Origin: Streptomyces gilvus
GTDB taxonomy: Bacteria > Actinomycetota > Actinomycetes > Streptomycetales > Streptomycetaceae
DNA: 64,000 nt
Reading direction: 5' to 3'
NCBI RefSeq assembly: GCF_022513565.1
Contig: NZ_JAKWBE010000027.1
Location: 56,439-120,438 of the forward strand
The position numbers and the translations under genes were made by a program. This document shows, piece by piece, positions 7,935-16,818 of this stretch. The notes under the pieces are model-generated. The model did not search any database. It saw nothing but the letters and a program-made list of their open reading frames with translations, and was not told the origin of the DNA. Each line of letters starts with the position of its first letter. The stretch's first letter is position 1.

Positions 7935-8711
7935 GTGACAGGCTCGGAGACATCCCCCACGTTCCGGCTCGCGTACGTCCCGGGGACCACGCCCGCCAAG
8001 TGGGTGCGGATCTGGAACGAGCGGCTGCCCGAGATCCCGCTGCACCTCGTCGCCGTACCCGCCGCCGAGGCGCCCGACGTGCTGCGCGCGGGCGAGGCGG
8101 ACGCGGGCCTGGTACGGCTGCCGGTCGACCGTGGGTTCTTCAGCGCGATCCCGCTCTACAGCGAGACGACGGTGGTCGTGGTCCCCAAGGACCACGTGAT
8201 CACGGCGGCCGACGAGGTGACGCTCGCCGATCTGGCCGACGAGGTGCTCTTCCACCCCCTCGACGACGTCTTCGACTGGGACGCCCCTCCCGGCGAACCC
8301 GCCTTCGAGCGCCCCGCCACCACCGAGGACGCCGTGGAGCTGGTCGCGGCGGGCGTCGGCCTCCTGGTCGTCCCCCAGTCCCTGGCCCGACTGCACCACC
8401 GCAGGGACCTCACCTACCGCCCCGTCGTCGACGCCCCGCAGTCGGGTGTCGCGCTGTCCTGGCCCGAGGAAGCGACCACCGACCTGGTCGAGGACTTCAT
8501 CGGCATCGTGCGCGGCCGCACGGTCAACAGCTCCCGGGGCCGCAAACAGCAGCTGGAGGAGAAGCCGAGGCAGGGGGACAAGCCGAGGCAGACGGACAAG
8601 CCGCAGTCCTCCGCCCGCCGCAAGCCGGCCCCCGCCAAGCAGCCGGGCCGCACTCCCCGCACGGGCGGTTCCAAGCCCGGCAGGCGAGGCAGGCCCGGCC
8701 GCCGTTCGTAG
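7935..8711 (+). CDS. LysR-type substrate-binding domain protein without HTH
   Basis: This 258-residue protein starts at GTG7935. Residues 8-195 resemble the effector-binding domain of LysR regulators: LAYVPGTTPAKWVRIW, DAGLVRLPVD, TVVVVPKDH, ELVAAGVGLLVVPQSLA. The winged-helix DNA-binding region is absent. Residues 200-258 form a very basic Lys/Arg/Pro tail that could bind nucleic acid. It is divergent from the DUF5997 gene. It is probably a ligand sensor rather than a classical regulator. Confidence 0.82.
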   Translation: MTGSETSPTFRLAYVPGTTPAKWVRIWNERLPEIPLHLVAVPAAEAPDVLRAGEADAGLVRLPVDRGFFSAIPLYSETTVVVVPKDHVITAADEVTLADLADEVLFHPLDDVFDWDAPPGEPAFERPATTEDAVELVAAGVGLLVVPQSLARLHHRRDLTYRPVVDAPQSGVALSWPEEATTDLVEDFIGIVRGRTVNSSRGRKQQLEEKPRQGDKPRQTDKPQSSARRKPAPAKQPGRTPRTGGSKPGRRGRPGRRS

Positions 8712-8718
8712 GAACGGC

Positions 8719-9051
8719 TCACTTCGGCGGCAGTCCCGCGGCGAACGCGTACCCCTCGTCGATCCACGCCCCCAGGACGCTGTCGTCCGCCAGCGCGGAC
8801 GGGTCGACGACGATCCAGCCACGCATCGGGCGCCCCGTCATGTCGACGAGCCGCGCCCCGGGCCGGGCCAGCGCCGCGTCCGTGGCGTCCGGCCCGACAC
8901 GGACCATCAGCCCGCCGCCGCCACTCGCGCTCACCGCCATGTTCCCGCGCAGCAGAAACGCGAGCCCGCCGAACATCCGCTTCTCAGTGACGTCGGGATC
9001 GGCCTCCAGATGCCGCCGAACCCGCTCGGCCAACGCTTCGTCGTACGCCAT
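8719..9051 (-). CDS. TfoX N-terminal domain protein
   Basis: This 110-residue protein carries the TfoX/Sxy N-terminal fold: ADPDVTEKRMFGGLAFLLRGNM, then LMVRVGP and the GRPMRGW motif. In gamma-proteobacteria this family controls competence; in actinobacteria its role is unknown. It ends 7 bp from the convergent LysR-like gene and is divergent from the LuxR/LAL regulator. Confidence 0.88.
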   Translation of the reverse strand: MAYDEALAERVRRHLEADPDVTEKRMFGGLAFLLRGNMAVSASGGGGLMVRVGPDATDAALARPGARLVDMTGRPMRGWIVVDPSALADDSVLGAWIDEGYAFAAGLPPK

Positions 9052-9183
9052 ACCAGGCCCCGCTCCGTGCTCCGACCTCCAGGATCCCAGGATGGCCCCG
9101 GTGCGCCCTCCTGTGCAGATGACCGGGAGCCGCCCGGCCCGAGAGCCCTACCGCCATCGGCGGTCGGTGGCAGAATCGGCGGG

Positions 9184-11784
9184 GTGGACCGGGGGATCCT
9201 CGAACGTGAGGCCGAGCTGACGCGGCTGGCCGAGGCCGCAGGTGCGGCGGCGGACGGTGCCGGCTCGGTGGCGCTCGTCTTCGGCGAGGCCGGCATCGGC
9301 AAGTCCAGCCTGGTCAGAGCCCTTCCGGAGCGGTTGCCCGAAGGGGCCAGGGTCCTGGTCGGCCAGTGCGACGACCTCGCAACCCGCCGCCCTCTGGGCC
9401 CGTTCCGCGACCTTGTCGGCAGCGTCGGCGCCGAGCTGGCCCGCGCCGTCACCGAGGGCGGCGATCGTCCCCGTGTCTACGAGGCCCTGCGCGCGGAGCT
9501 GGCCGTGACTCCGCATCCCGCCGTACTGGTCGTCGAGGACGTGCACTGGGCCGACGAGGCGTCCCTGGACGCCCTGCGCTTCCTGGTCCGGCGCATGGAA
9601 CGGCTCCCCGCGCTGCTCGTCCTCACGTACCGCGACGACGAGTTGGGCCGCGACCACCCGTTGCGCCACCTCCTCGGGCAGGTCTCCCGCGCGCCCCGGG
9701 TGCACCGACTGCCCCTGGCCCGGCTCTCCCTCGACGCGGTGCGTACGCTCAGCGCGACCGCCGAGCTGGACGCGGCCCAGGTGTACGAGGTGACCTCCGG
9801 AAACCCCTTCTTCGTCGCCGAGGTCGTCGCGGCGGGCGGCACCGGGGGTGTGCCGCCGACCGTCGTGGACGCCGTGCTCGCCCGGATGCGGGGCCTGGAC
9901 GCCGCGACCGTGGACGCGCTGGAACAGCTCGCCGTGGTCCCCTCGGCGGTCGAACGGCCCCTGGTGGACGCCCTGTTGGCCGACGGAGTGACCGTACTCG
10001 CCGAGGCCGAGCAGCGCGGGTTGCTCGCGGTGACGCCGGAACGGGTGGCGTTCCGGCACGAGCTGATCCGCCGCGCGGTCGCCGACTCCGTGCCCACCGC
10101 CCGCCGTATCGACCTCAACCGCACCGTCCTCGCGGCCCTGGTCGCCCGCCCCGGATCCGACGCCGCCCGGATCGTGCACCACGCCGCCCAGGCCGGCGAC
10201 GAGGACGCCATCGCCCGCTACGGCCCCGACGCGGCACGCGACGCGGCCTCCGCCGGCGCCCACCGGGAGGCCGCCGCCCAGCTGCGGCTGGTGCTGCGCC
10301 GACGCCGGCGGCACGGCCCGGCCGACCTCGCCGACCTGCTGGAACGCTACGCGATCGAGAGCTACACCATCGCCGACTCGGCCGCCGCCGTCGCCGCCCA
10401 GCGGGAGGCCGTCGCGCTGCGCCGCTCCCTCGGCGACATCCTCGCCCTCGGCGCCGACCTGCGCTGGCTGTCCCGTATCCACTGGTGGGCCGGTGACGCC
10501 GACGAGGCGCAGGACGCCGCCCGCGAGGCCGTCACGGTCCTGGAGCACGCGGGCGACGACCGGCTGCTGGCCCTCGCCGTCAGCAACATCGCGCAGCTGC
10601 GCATGCTGTCCGACCGCTACCCGGAGGCCGTCGAGCACGCCGAACGGGCCATCGTGCTGGCCCGGAAGACGGAGGACCAGGCGATCCTCGCGCACGCCCT
10701 GAACAACCTGGGCACGGCCCGCTGGCGGGGCGGCGACCCCGACGGACGCAAGCAGCTGGAGGAGAGCCTGGAGGTCGCCCTGGCCGCCGGTGAGGTCGAG
10801 CACGCCTGCCGCTCCTACGCCAACATCATCTGGACGCTGCTCGACAGCCTCCAGTACGGCGAGGCGGACCGCTATCTGCCCCCGGCCATGGACCTCGCCG
10901 ACCGCGCCGAACACCTCGGCTTCCTCACCTACCTCCATGTCGAGCTGGCGATCCGGCGCCTGGCCGCCGCCGACTGGGAGGACGCCGAGCGGCACGCCGA
11001 GTTCGGCATCCACGACTTCCTGCCCGCCCGCTGCCCCGCGCTGACCGTCCTGGCCCGCGTCCGCACCCGCCGCGGCGAACCGGGCGCCGCCGAACTCCTC
11101 GCCGAGGCACAGGAGATCGCCGTACGGACCACCGAACTCCAGCGCACCGGCCCGGTCGCCGCAGCGCTGGCCGAGGCGGCCTGGCTGCGCGGCGACGACG
11201 CGGCCCTGATCGAGGCCGTCGCCCCGGTGTACGCGCAGGCCCGCGACCTGGCCGGCATCCCCTACCGCGCCGAACTCGGCTACTGGCTCAGCAGGGCCGG
11301 GCAGCCGGTCGACCTGGAGGACTGCGACCACCCGTACGCCCTCCAGGCGCGCGGCCACTGGCGCGAGGCCGCCGCACGCTGGCAGGAGGCGGGCTGCCCC
11401 TACGAGCACGCCGCCGCGGTCGCCGAGAGCCCGCACCCCGCGGACAAGCTCGCCGCCCTCGCCGAACTCGACGCCCTGGGCGCCGAACCGCTGGCCCGCC
11501 GCGTCCGCGCCGAACTGCGCCGGCTCGGCGTACGGCGCATCCCGCGCGGCCCCCTCGCCGCGACCCGCGGCAACCCCGCCGGACTGACCGAACGACAGCT
11601 TCAGGTCATGCGTCTGCTCGCCGAGGGCCTGACCAACGCCGAGATCGCCGGCCGGCTCGTCGTGTCCGTCCGTACCGTCGACAACCACGTACGCGCCGTC
11701 CTGGAGAAGCTGGACGCGCCCACCCGGCGCCACGCCGCCGTACGCGCCGCGGAGCTCGGCCTCCTTCCCGGCAGCGAAACGTAG
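9184..11784 (+). CDS. LuxR-family regulator with AAA ATPase domain (LAL type)
   Basis: This 866-residue cytoplasmic transcription factor starts at GTG9184. The N-terminal nucleotide-binding domain has Walker A GEAGIGKS (34-41) and Walker B AVLVVEDVHWAD. A long Ala-rich helical TPR-like middle follows. The C-terminal LuxR helix-turn-helix (LTERQLQVMRLLAEGLTNAEIA, about 800-865) binds DNA. LAL regulators usually activate neighbouring catabolic or secondary-metabolism genes in response to an inducer. Here the FAD-oxidase gene 104 bp downstream is the obvious target. An ACCGCC-ATC-GGCGGT dyad lies just upstream at 9150-9164. Confidence 0.92.
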   Translation: MDRGILEREAELTRLAEAAGAAADGAGSVALVFGEAGIGKSSLVRALPERLPEGARVLVGQCDDLATRRPLGPFRDLVGSVGAELARAVTEGGDRPRVYEALRAELAVTPHPAVLVVEDVHWADEASLDALRFLVRRMERLPALLVLTYRDDELGRDHPLRHLLGQVSRAPRVHRLPLARLSLDAVRTLSATAELDAAQVYEVTSGNPFFVAEVVAAGGTGGVPPTVVDAVLARMRGLDAATVDALEQLAVVPSAVERPLVDALLADGVTVLAEAEQRGLLAVTPERVAFRHELIRRAVADSVPTARRIDLNRTVLAALVARPGSDAARIVHHAAQAGDEDAIARYGPDAARDAASAGAHREAAAQLRLVLRRRRRHGPADLADLLERYAIESYTIADSAAAVAAQREAVALRRSLGDILALGADLRWLSRIHWWAGDADEAQDAAREAVTVLEHAGDDRLLALAVSNIAQLRMLSDRYPEAVEHAERAIVLARKTEDQAILAHALNNLGTARWRGGDPDGRKQLEESLEVALAAGEVEHACRSYANIIWTLLDSLQYGEADRYLPPAMDLADRAEHLGFLTYLHVELAIRRLAAADWEDAERHAEFGIHDFLPARCPALTVLARVRTRRGEPGAAELLAEAQEIAVRTTELQRTGPVAAALAEAAWLRGDDAALIEAVAPVYAQARDLAGIPYRAELGYWLSRAGQPVDLEDCDHPYALQARGHWREAAARWQEAGCPYEHAAAVAESPHPADKLAALAELDALGAEPLARRVRAELRRLGVRRIPRGPLAATRGNPAGLTERQLQVMRLLAEGLTNAEIAGRLVVSVRTVDNHVRAVLEKLDAPTRRHAAVRAAELGLLPGSET

Positions 11785-11888
11785 GTATCCGAACGCCCGA
11801 GCTAGGTGATGGCCACGGATGCCCGCGCCCGCGCTACCCGAGTAGAACGTACGGAACGTCCCGACACACGACAAACGGGGGAAACCGT

Positions 11889-13277
11889 ATGTCCAGCACC
11901 ACCGCGCAGGCGGCACGACGGGAACTGACCGGCTTCACCGGCGAGCTGATCGGCCCCGAGGACTCGGGTTACGAAGAGGCCCGTGCCGTCTACAACGCGA
12001 TGATCGACCGCCGCCCCGCACTCGTCGCCCGCTGCGCCGACGCCGACGCCGTGGCCCGCGTGATCGGCTTCGCCCGCGCCCACGACCTGCCGCTCGCCGT
12101 CCGCGGCGGCGGCCACCACGGCGCCGGGATGGGCACCGTCGACGGGGGAGTGGTCGCCGATCTCTCACCCCTGAAGCAGATCCACGTCGACCCCGAGGCC
12201 CGCACCGTCCGCGTCGGCGGCGGCTGCGTGTGGGGCGAGGTGGACCGCGCGACCAACGCCCACGGCCTGGCCACCCCGAGCGGCATCGTGTCCACCACGG
12301 GCGTCGGCGGCATCGCCACCGGCGGCGGGCTCGGCCACCTCACCCGCAAGTGCGGGCTGACCATCGACAACCTCCTGTCGGCCGAGGTCGTCCTGGCCGA
12401 CGGGCGCCAGGTGCGCGCGAGCGCCGAGGAGAACACCGACCTGTTCTGGGCGATCCGCGGGGGCGGCGGCAACTTCGGTGTCGTCACGTCCTTCCTCTTC
12501 CGGCTGCACGAGATCGGCACGGTCGTGGCGGGGCCGACCTTCTGGCCGGTCGAGATCAGCGCCGACGTCCTCACCGCCTACCGGGACTTCCTCCCCAACG
12601 CGCCCCGCGAGCTCAACGGCTTCTTCCTGTACGGCACCGTCCCGCCGGCCCCGCCGTTCCCCGAGGAGATCCAGCTGCGCAAGACCGCCGGGATCGTGTG
12701 GTGTCACACCAGCGGTGACCCGGAAGCCGCCGCGCGCGCGATGGCCCCGCTGCTCGACGCGCTGCCCGAGCCGTTGCTGCACGCCGTCGGACCGATGCCG
12801 CACCCCGATCTGCAGTCCATGTTCGACGGGCTCTACCCGCCCGGCCACCAGTGGTACTGGCGTGCCGACTTCGTCGAGGAGATCCCGGACGAGGCCGTCG
12901 AGCTCCACGCCAAGTTCGGCGCCGAGGTGCCGACGGTCCAGTCGACGATGCACCTCTACCCGATCGACGGCGCCGCCCACGACGTCGGCGCCGACGAGAC
13001 GCCCTGGGGCTACCGCAGCGCCCGCTGGTCCACCGTCTACGCGGGCGTCGACCCCGACCCCGCCAACGCCGAGCTGATCAAGCGCTGGGCGGTCGACTAC
13101 TCCGACGCCCTGCACCCGTACTCGGCGGGCGGCGCCTACGTGAACATGATGATGGACGAGGGCCAGGAGCGCGTCCGGGCCAGCTACCGCGGCAACTACG
13201 ACCGGCTGGCCCGGGTCAAGGCCGCCGTCGACCCGGACAACGTCTTCCGCCTCAACCAGAACATCCGGCCCAGCTGA
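11889..13277 (+). CDS. FAD-linked oxidoreductase, BBE type
   Basis: This 462-residue flavoenzyme has an N-terminal PCMH-type FAD domain and a C-terminal berberine-bridge (BBE) domain ending YVNMMMDEGQERV...NVFRLNQNIRP. His76 in VRGGGHHG is the expected covalent FAD attachment site. The second attachment Cys found in bicovalent members appears replaced (GIVSTTG), so single-point attachment is inferred. Substrates in this family are sugars, alcohols or secondary metabolites. No signal peptide is visible. A GGGGGAAA ribosome site precedes ATG11889, and the LAL regulator lies upstream. Confidence 0.88.
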   Translation: MSSTTAQAARRELTGFTGELIGPEDSGYEEARAVYNAMIDRRPALVARCADADAVARVIGFARAHDLPLAVRGGGHHGAGMGTVDGGVVADLSPLKQIHVDPEARTVRVGGGCVWGEVDRATNAHGLATPSGIVSTTGVGGIATGGGLGHLTRKCGLTIDNLLSAEVVLADGRQVRASAEENTDLFWAIRGGGGNFGVVTSFLFRLHEIGTVVAGPTFWPVEISADVLTAYRDFLPNAPRELNGFFLYGTVPPAPPFPEEIQLRKTAGIVWCHTSGDPEAAARAMAPLLDALPEPLLHAVGPMPHPDLQSMFDGLYPPGHQWYWRADFVEEIPDEAVELHAKFGAEVPTVQSTMHLYPIDGAAHDVGADETPWGYRSARWSTVYAGVDPDPANAELIKRWAVDYSDALHPYSAGGAYVNMMMDEGQERVRASYRGNYDRLARVKAAVDPDNVFRLNQNIRPS

Positions 13278-13285
13278 CGATGTCC

Positions 13286-13306
13286 GCACGGTCCGGGTGA
13301 CCGTGC
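13286..13306 (+). terminator. Hairpin after the FAD oxidoreductase gene
   Basis: GCACGGT-CCGGGTG-ACCGTGC forms a perfect 7-bp stem eight bases after the flavin oxidase stop, between it and the convergent pseudogene. Confidence 0.5.
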
Positions 13307-14245
13307 TCACCAGGTGTCGATGAACGGACGGTGCCCCGGGCGGGGGACGGGGCACCGTTCCAGCGCCGCCAGGATCCATCCCCGCGACCCGGCCGGGTCG
13401 ATGACCGCGTCGATCTCCAGCGCGGCCGCCGCGTTGACCGCCTTCCCGCGTTCGTACAGCTCGGCGACCCGCTCCTCGAAGGCGCGGGCACGCTCGGCCG
13501 GGTCCTCGATCGCCGCCGGCTCCTTGCGGTGACCGAGCCGGACGGCTCCCTCCAGGCCCATCCCGCCGAACTCCCCGCCCGGCCAGGCGGCGGTGGCCAG
13601 CGGCGCCCGCGTGGAGCCGCCCGTCATGGCCATCGCCCCCAGCCCGTACGCCTTGCGCAGCACCAGACTCACCAACGGCACCCACAGATTCGCCCCCTCC
13701 CGAACAGCCGCGCGAAGTGCCGTACGGTCGCGGTCCGTTCGGCGTCCGGACCGACCATGAAGCCAGGGGTGTCGCACAGCGAGACGACCGGCAGTCCGAA
13801 CGCGTCGCACAGCTGCAGGAACCGCGCCGCCTTGTCCGCCGCGTCCCGGTCGATCGCCCCGCCCAGATGCGCCGGGTTGCTGGCCGGCAGCCCCAACGGC
13901 CGCCCCTCGATCCGCACCAGGCAGATCAGCACCCCCACGCCGAACCCCGGCCGCAGCTCCAGCACCGAGCCGGTGTCCCCGAGCCCCGTGACCGCCGCCC
14001 GCATGCCTCGCTCAGGAAGCCGTAACCGGGATGGAGGCAGTCGCAGCCGGTGCTCCGGGCGGCGGCGAGCAGGGCGTCCCCCTCCAGGTAGCCGCTCACC
14101 GGTACGGACTCGTCGAGGAGCCGGGCATGGGCGTCGTCGCCTCCTCGTGCACCGCGACCGTGCGCAGCCCGGCCTCCGCCGCGGCCCGCAGCACACGGAC
14201 GGCGACCTCCCCGCGGTTGGCGACGAGCACGGCGGCAGACCCCAT
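13307..14245 (-). pseudogene. Fused acyl-CoA carboxylase, internally deleted and frameshifted
   Basis: Three frames on the minus strand give pieces of one large biotin-dependent carboxylase. The start (ATG14245, VLVANRGEVAVRVLRAAAEAG) through LHPGYGFLSE is the biotin-carboxylase N-terminus. It then joins directly, near 14010-14030, to carboxyltransferase sequence (LELRPGFG, NPAHLGGAID, LCDTPGFMVGP), so the rest of the carboxylase and any biotin-carrier part are missing. A further one-base shift near 13700-13712 moves the reading to GANLWVPLVSLVLRKAYGLGAMAM, GEFGGMGLEGAVRLG and the end. The intact fused family is over 1000 residues; here about 300 remain. It is non-functional as read. Confidence 0.85.
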
Positions 14246-14310
14246 GGAACCCTCCAGTCGGCGGACGTCATCGACCGGCCCGATCATGCTCATGGACGCC
14301 GTTGCCGCCG

Positions 14311-14448
14311 TCAACGCGCCGATCGCACCAGCCAGTCGTACGCGGCCCGCGCCGTGAACTCCGGCCGGCCGCCGCGCAGGAGCAGGTCCGCGGTGGCGAA
14401 CTGCGGGGCGTGTTGCGCGGTGAGGTAGGGGACGGCGATGCAGCGCAT
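14311..14448 (-). pseudogene. Possible C-terminal remnant of a HAD-family hydrolase
   Basis: About 45 codons reading MRCIAVPYLTAQ, FATADLLLRGG and EFTARAAYDWL resemble the C-terminal end of HAD-IA phosphatases, where the last strand reads GMRCVAVP. Nothing upstream in frame looks like the rest of the enzyme. It sits beside the decayed carboxylase, so 13.3-14.6 kb looks like a zone of gene loss. The rest of 14246-14627 shows no gene. The assignment is by eye and tentative. Confidence 0.35.
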
Positions 14449-14627
14449 CCGGCCGCGTGCGCGGCGGCGGCCCCGGGTGCCGCGTCCTGCGCACCCCCTC
14501 CGGATCCCCGCCGGCCGGCGCCTGACCATGCGTCCGCACGACAGGAACAGTCTCCCCTCTGGTCTAGACCGCACGTGATCGACTGCTACCGTCAGCCCCA
14601 TCGGCACAGAACCGAGAGGGGACAGCG

Positions 14628-15662
14628 GTGACGGATGGCGGCGTGCGGCGGCGGAGGGCCTTCATCGGGTCGTTCACGGCGGCGGGAGGCCCGGGGATCG
14701 TGACGGCGGCCGTGGCTGCGAGCGGCGGCGCGCTCACCGCTCTGAGCAGCGTGGACGGCGTACCCGACCCGTCGTATCTGGCCCTGGCGCCCGGCGGGGG
14801 CCTCCTGTACGCGGTGAGTGAGACCAGCGAGGGCGCGGTGGCCGCCTACCGAGTGACCGAGGACCGGCTTGAGCGGACCGGGGCGCCGGTGCCGGTCGAC
14901 GGGCAGGGCCCCACCCACCTCAGCCTCCACGCCGGGCACGTCCTGACCGCCAACTACGGCTCCGGCAGCGTCACCGCCGTACCCCTGCGCCCCGACGGCA
15001 CCCTCGCCGGCGCCCCGTCCGCCGTGCTCCAGCACGCCGGTTCCGGTCCCCACACCCGCCGCCAGCAGGGCCCGCACGCCCACCAGGTGCAGCCCGACCC
15101 CAGCGGCCGCTGGGCCGTCAGCGTCGACCTCGGAACGGACTCGGTCCGCGTGTGCGTCCTGACGGACGGCGAACTCACCGTGCACCGCGAGATCGCCCTG
15201 CGCCCCGGCTCCGGGCCCCGCCATCTGGCCTTCCACCCGGACGGCACGCGCGCGTACGTCGTCAACGAGCTCACCCCCACCGTCACCGCCTGCCACTGGG
15301 ACGCCGAGGACGGCACCCTCAAACCGCTGACCGAGACCCAGGTGCTGCCCGCCGCCCCGGCCGGCGACGCCTACCCCTCGGGGATCGTCGCCTCGCCCGA
15401 CGGCCGCTTCGTGTGGATCGCCACCCGCGGCGAGGACGTTCTGTCCACCTTCGCCGTCGAGGGCGAGGAGCTGCGGCTGATCGGCACCGTCCCCTGCGGC
15501 GGCCACTGGCCCCGCGCCCTCACCGAGTCGGAGGGCTTCCTCTACGCGGCCAACGAGCGCTCCGGCGACGTGACCTGGTTCGCCGTCGATCCGGACACCG
15601 GTCTGCCGCGCTACGAGGGCTCGATCGAGGTGCCGGCCGCGTCCTGCGTCGTCCTCGACTGA
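14628..15662 (+). CDS. Lactonase family protein (6-phosphogluconolactonase-like beta-propeller)
   Basis: This 344-residue protein reads as a seven-bladed propeller of the YbhE/Pgl type. Recurrent motifs include DPSYLALAPGGGLLYAVSE, THLSLHAGHVLTANYGSGSV, GPHAHQVQPDPSGRWA, GPRHLAFHPDG and FVWIATRGEDVLSTF. It is likely a cytosolic sugar-lactone hydrolase or relative. It starts at GTG14628 behind a GAGAGGGG ribosome site and ends before a strong bidirectional terminator. Confidence 0.9.
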   Translation: MTDGGVRRRRAFIGSFTAAGGPGIVTAAVAASGGALTALSSVDGVPDPSYLALAPGGGLLYAVSETSEGAVAAYRVTEDRLERTGAPVPVDGQGPTHLSLHAGHVLTANYGSGSVTAVPLRPDGTLAGAPSAVLQHAGSGPHTRRQQGPHAHQVQPDPSGRWAVSVDLGTDSVRVCVLTDGELTVHREIALRPGSGPRHLAFHPDGTRAYVVNELTPTVTACHWDAEDGTLKPLTETQVLPAAPAGDAYPSGIVASPDGRFVWIATRGEDVLSTFAVEGEELRLIGTVPCGGHWPRALTESEGFLYAANERSGDVTWFAVDPDTGLPRYEGSIEVPAASCVVLD

Positions 15663-15678
15663 GTCACGCTGACGCGAA

Positions 15679-15722
15679 CGCCGAAGGGCCCGGCTCCGGA
15701 CTGCGGAACGGGCCCTTCGGCG
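15679..15722. terminator. Strong bidirectional terminator
   Basis: A perfect 13-bp stem (CGCCGAAGGGCCC with GGGCCCTTCGGCG) around an 18-nt loop lies between the convergent lactonase and CbiX-like genes. It should terminate both. Confidence 0.85.
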
Positions 15723-15752
15723 GTGTCACATCCCTGCCCTGCGGGGCGCGGG

Positions 15753-16676
15753 TCAGCGGACCGGCGCCCCCTGCGGCTGCTGCGGGGCGATGCCCAGGGC
15801 GGTCGTGTACTTGGCCAGCGCCAGCTTGCCGATGGCCGGGTAGGGGCCCAGCGCCTCGGCGGCCGCGCAGCCCGCCTCCTTGGCCGCCTCCCCGATCAGA
15901 CCGGGGTCGATCTCCGGCCCTATCAGGTACGGCGCCAGCGCCAGCTGCTGCGAGCCCGAGGAACGCAGCTGCTCGGCCACGGAGGCGATCGAACCGTCCT
16001 GGTCCAGGGCCGCCGCCATCACCGGCACGGCGAGGCGGGCGGCGAGCAGCATGCCGGTGATCCCGGCCGCCTGCGCGGCCTCGTCACCGCCCACGGAGGC
16101 CAGGATGATGCCGTCCGCCGCGGTCGCCACGGTGAACAGCCGGGCGCGGTCGGCGCGGGCCAGCCCCGCCTCCGACAGCCGCACGTGCAGGGCCTCGGCC
16201 AGCAGCGGGTGCGGACCCAGCACATCCGTCAGATCGGCCGCGACACGGCTCTCCATCACGGCCTGGCGGATCTGGCGCAGCAGCGCGCTGTCGGGACCGG
16301 CCAGCAGCGGCACCACGACCGCCACCGGGCCGTCGGGCTCCTTGATGTCCAGGCCGGCGGCCTTGGCCTGCTCATAGCGGGCCGTGCGCTCCTCGGCGGC
16401 GTGTGCCAGCACACCCTGGAGCGTCGGGAACTCCGAGTCGTCCCCGTCCAGGTACGCGATGCGCGCGTCCAGACCGGGGAGCTCGGAGCGGGCGATGCTC
16501 ACGACCTCCTCGGCGAGGCCGCGCGTCGCGGTGCTGGGAGTGCCCGGCACCGCGAGGACGAGCGCGGGCGCGCCCTCGGGAGCCGCCAGCGGCTCGGGTC
16601 GGCGGTGCCGCCCGGGCTGGCGAGGTCGCGGCATTCGTACTGGCAGGCCGGACGCGGGTCCAGTGGGGGAGCTCAT
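15753..16676 (-). CDS. Sirohydrochlorin chelatase/CbiX-like protein with altered first active-site region
   Basis: This 307-residue protein has the two-domain CbiX/CbiK layout: ALVLAVPGTPS at about residue 40, VVVPLLAGPDSALLRQIRQAV in the first half, and GIILASVGGDE plus LALAPYLIGPEI in the second. In active ferro- or cobalto-chelatases the first strand is followed by a His (AHGS/GHGS); here that position reads VPGTPS. Metal insertion into a tetrapyrrole is therefore uncertain. No cobalamin or siroheme gene is adjacent. Confidence 0.78.
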   Translation of the reverse strand: MSSPTGPASGLPVRMPRPRQPGRHRRPEPLAAPEGAPALVLAVPGTPSTATRGLAEEVVSIARSELPGLDARIAYLDGDDSEFPTLQGVLAHAAEERTARYEQAKAAGLDIKEPDGPVAVVVPLLAGPDSALLRQIRQAVMESRVAADLTDVLGPHPLLAEALHVRLSEAGLARADRARLFTVATAADGIILASVGGDEAAQAAGITGMLLAARLAVPVMAAALDQDGSIASVAEQLRSSGSQQLALAPYLIGPEIDPGLIGEAAKEAGCAAAEALGPYPAIGKLALAKYTTALGIAPQQPQGAPVR

Positions 16677-16818
16677 GGCGACGCATGTTACTGGCTTCTT
16701 GGGCTCTCCCGTTCGGGGAGGGTGCAGGTGAGCGGTATCCGTCCTGTTTTGTCTGATGAGTTACGCCGGAATCACCGGTGATCGCCGTGCGAATCGGGCG
16801 CATTGCGGAGTCTTGGGA

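Noticed and set aside
9148..11916. A 922-codon open frame on the minus strand across the LAL regulator
   Set aside because: It is a third-position GC shadow of the LuxR/LAL gene: no domain, unnatural composition, and no ribosome site.
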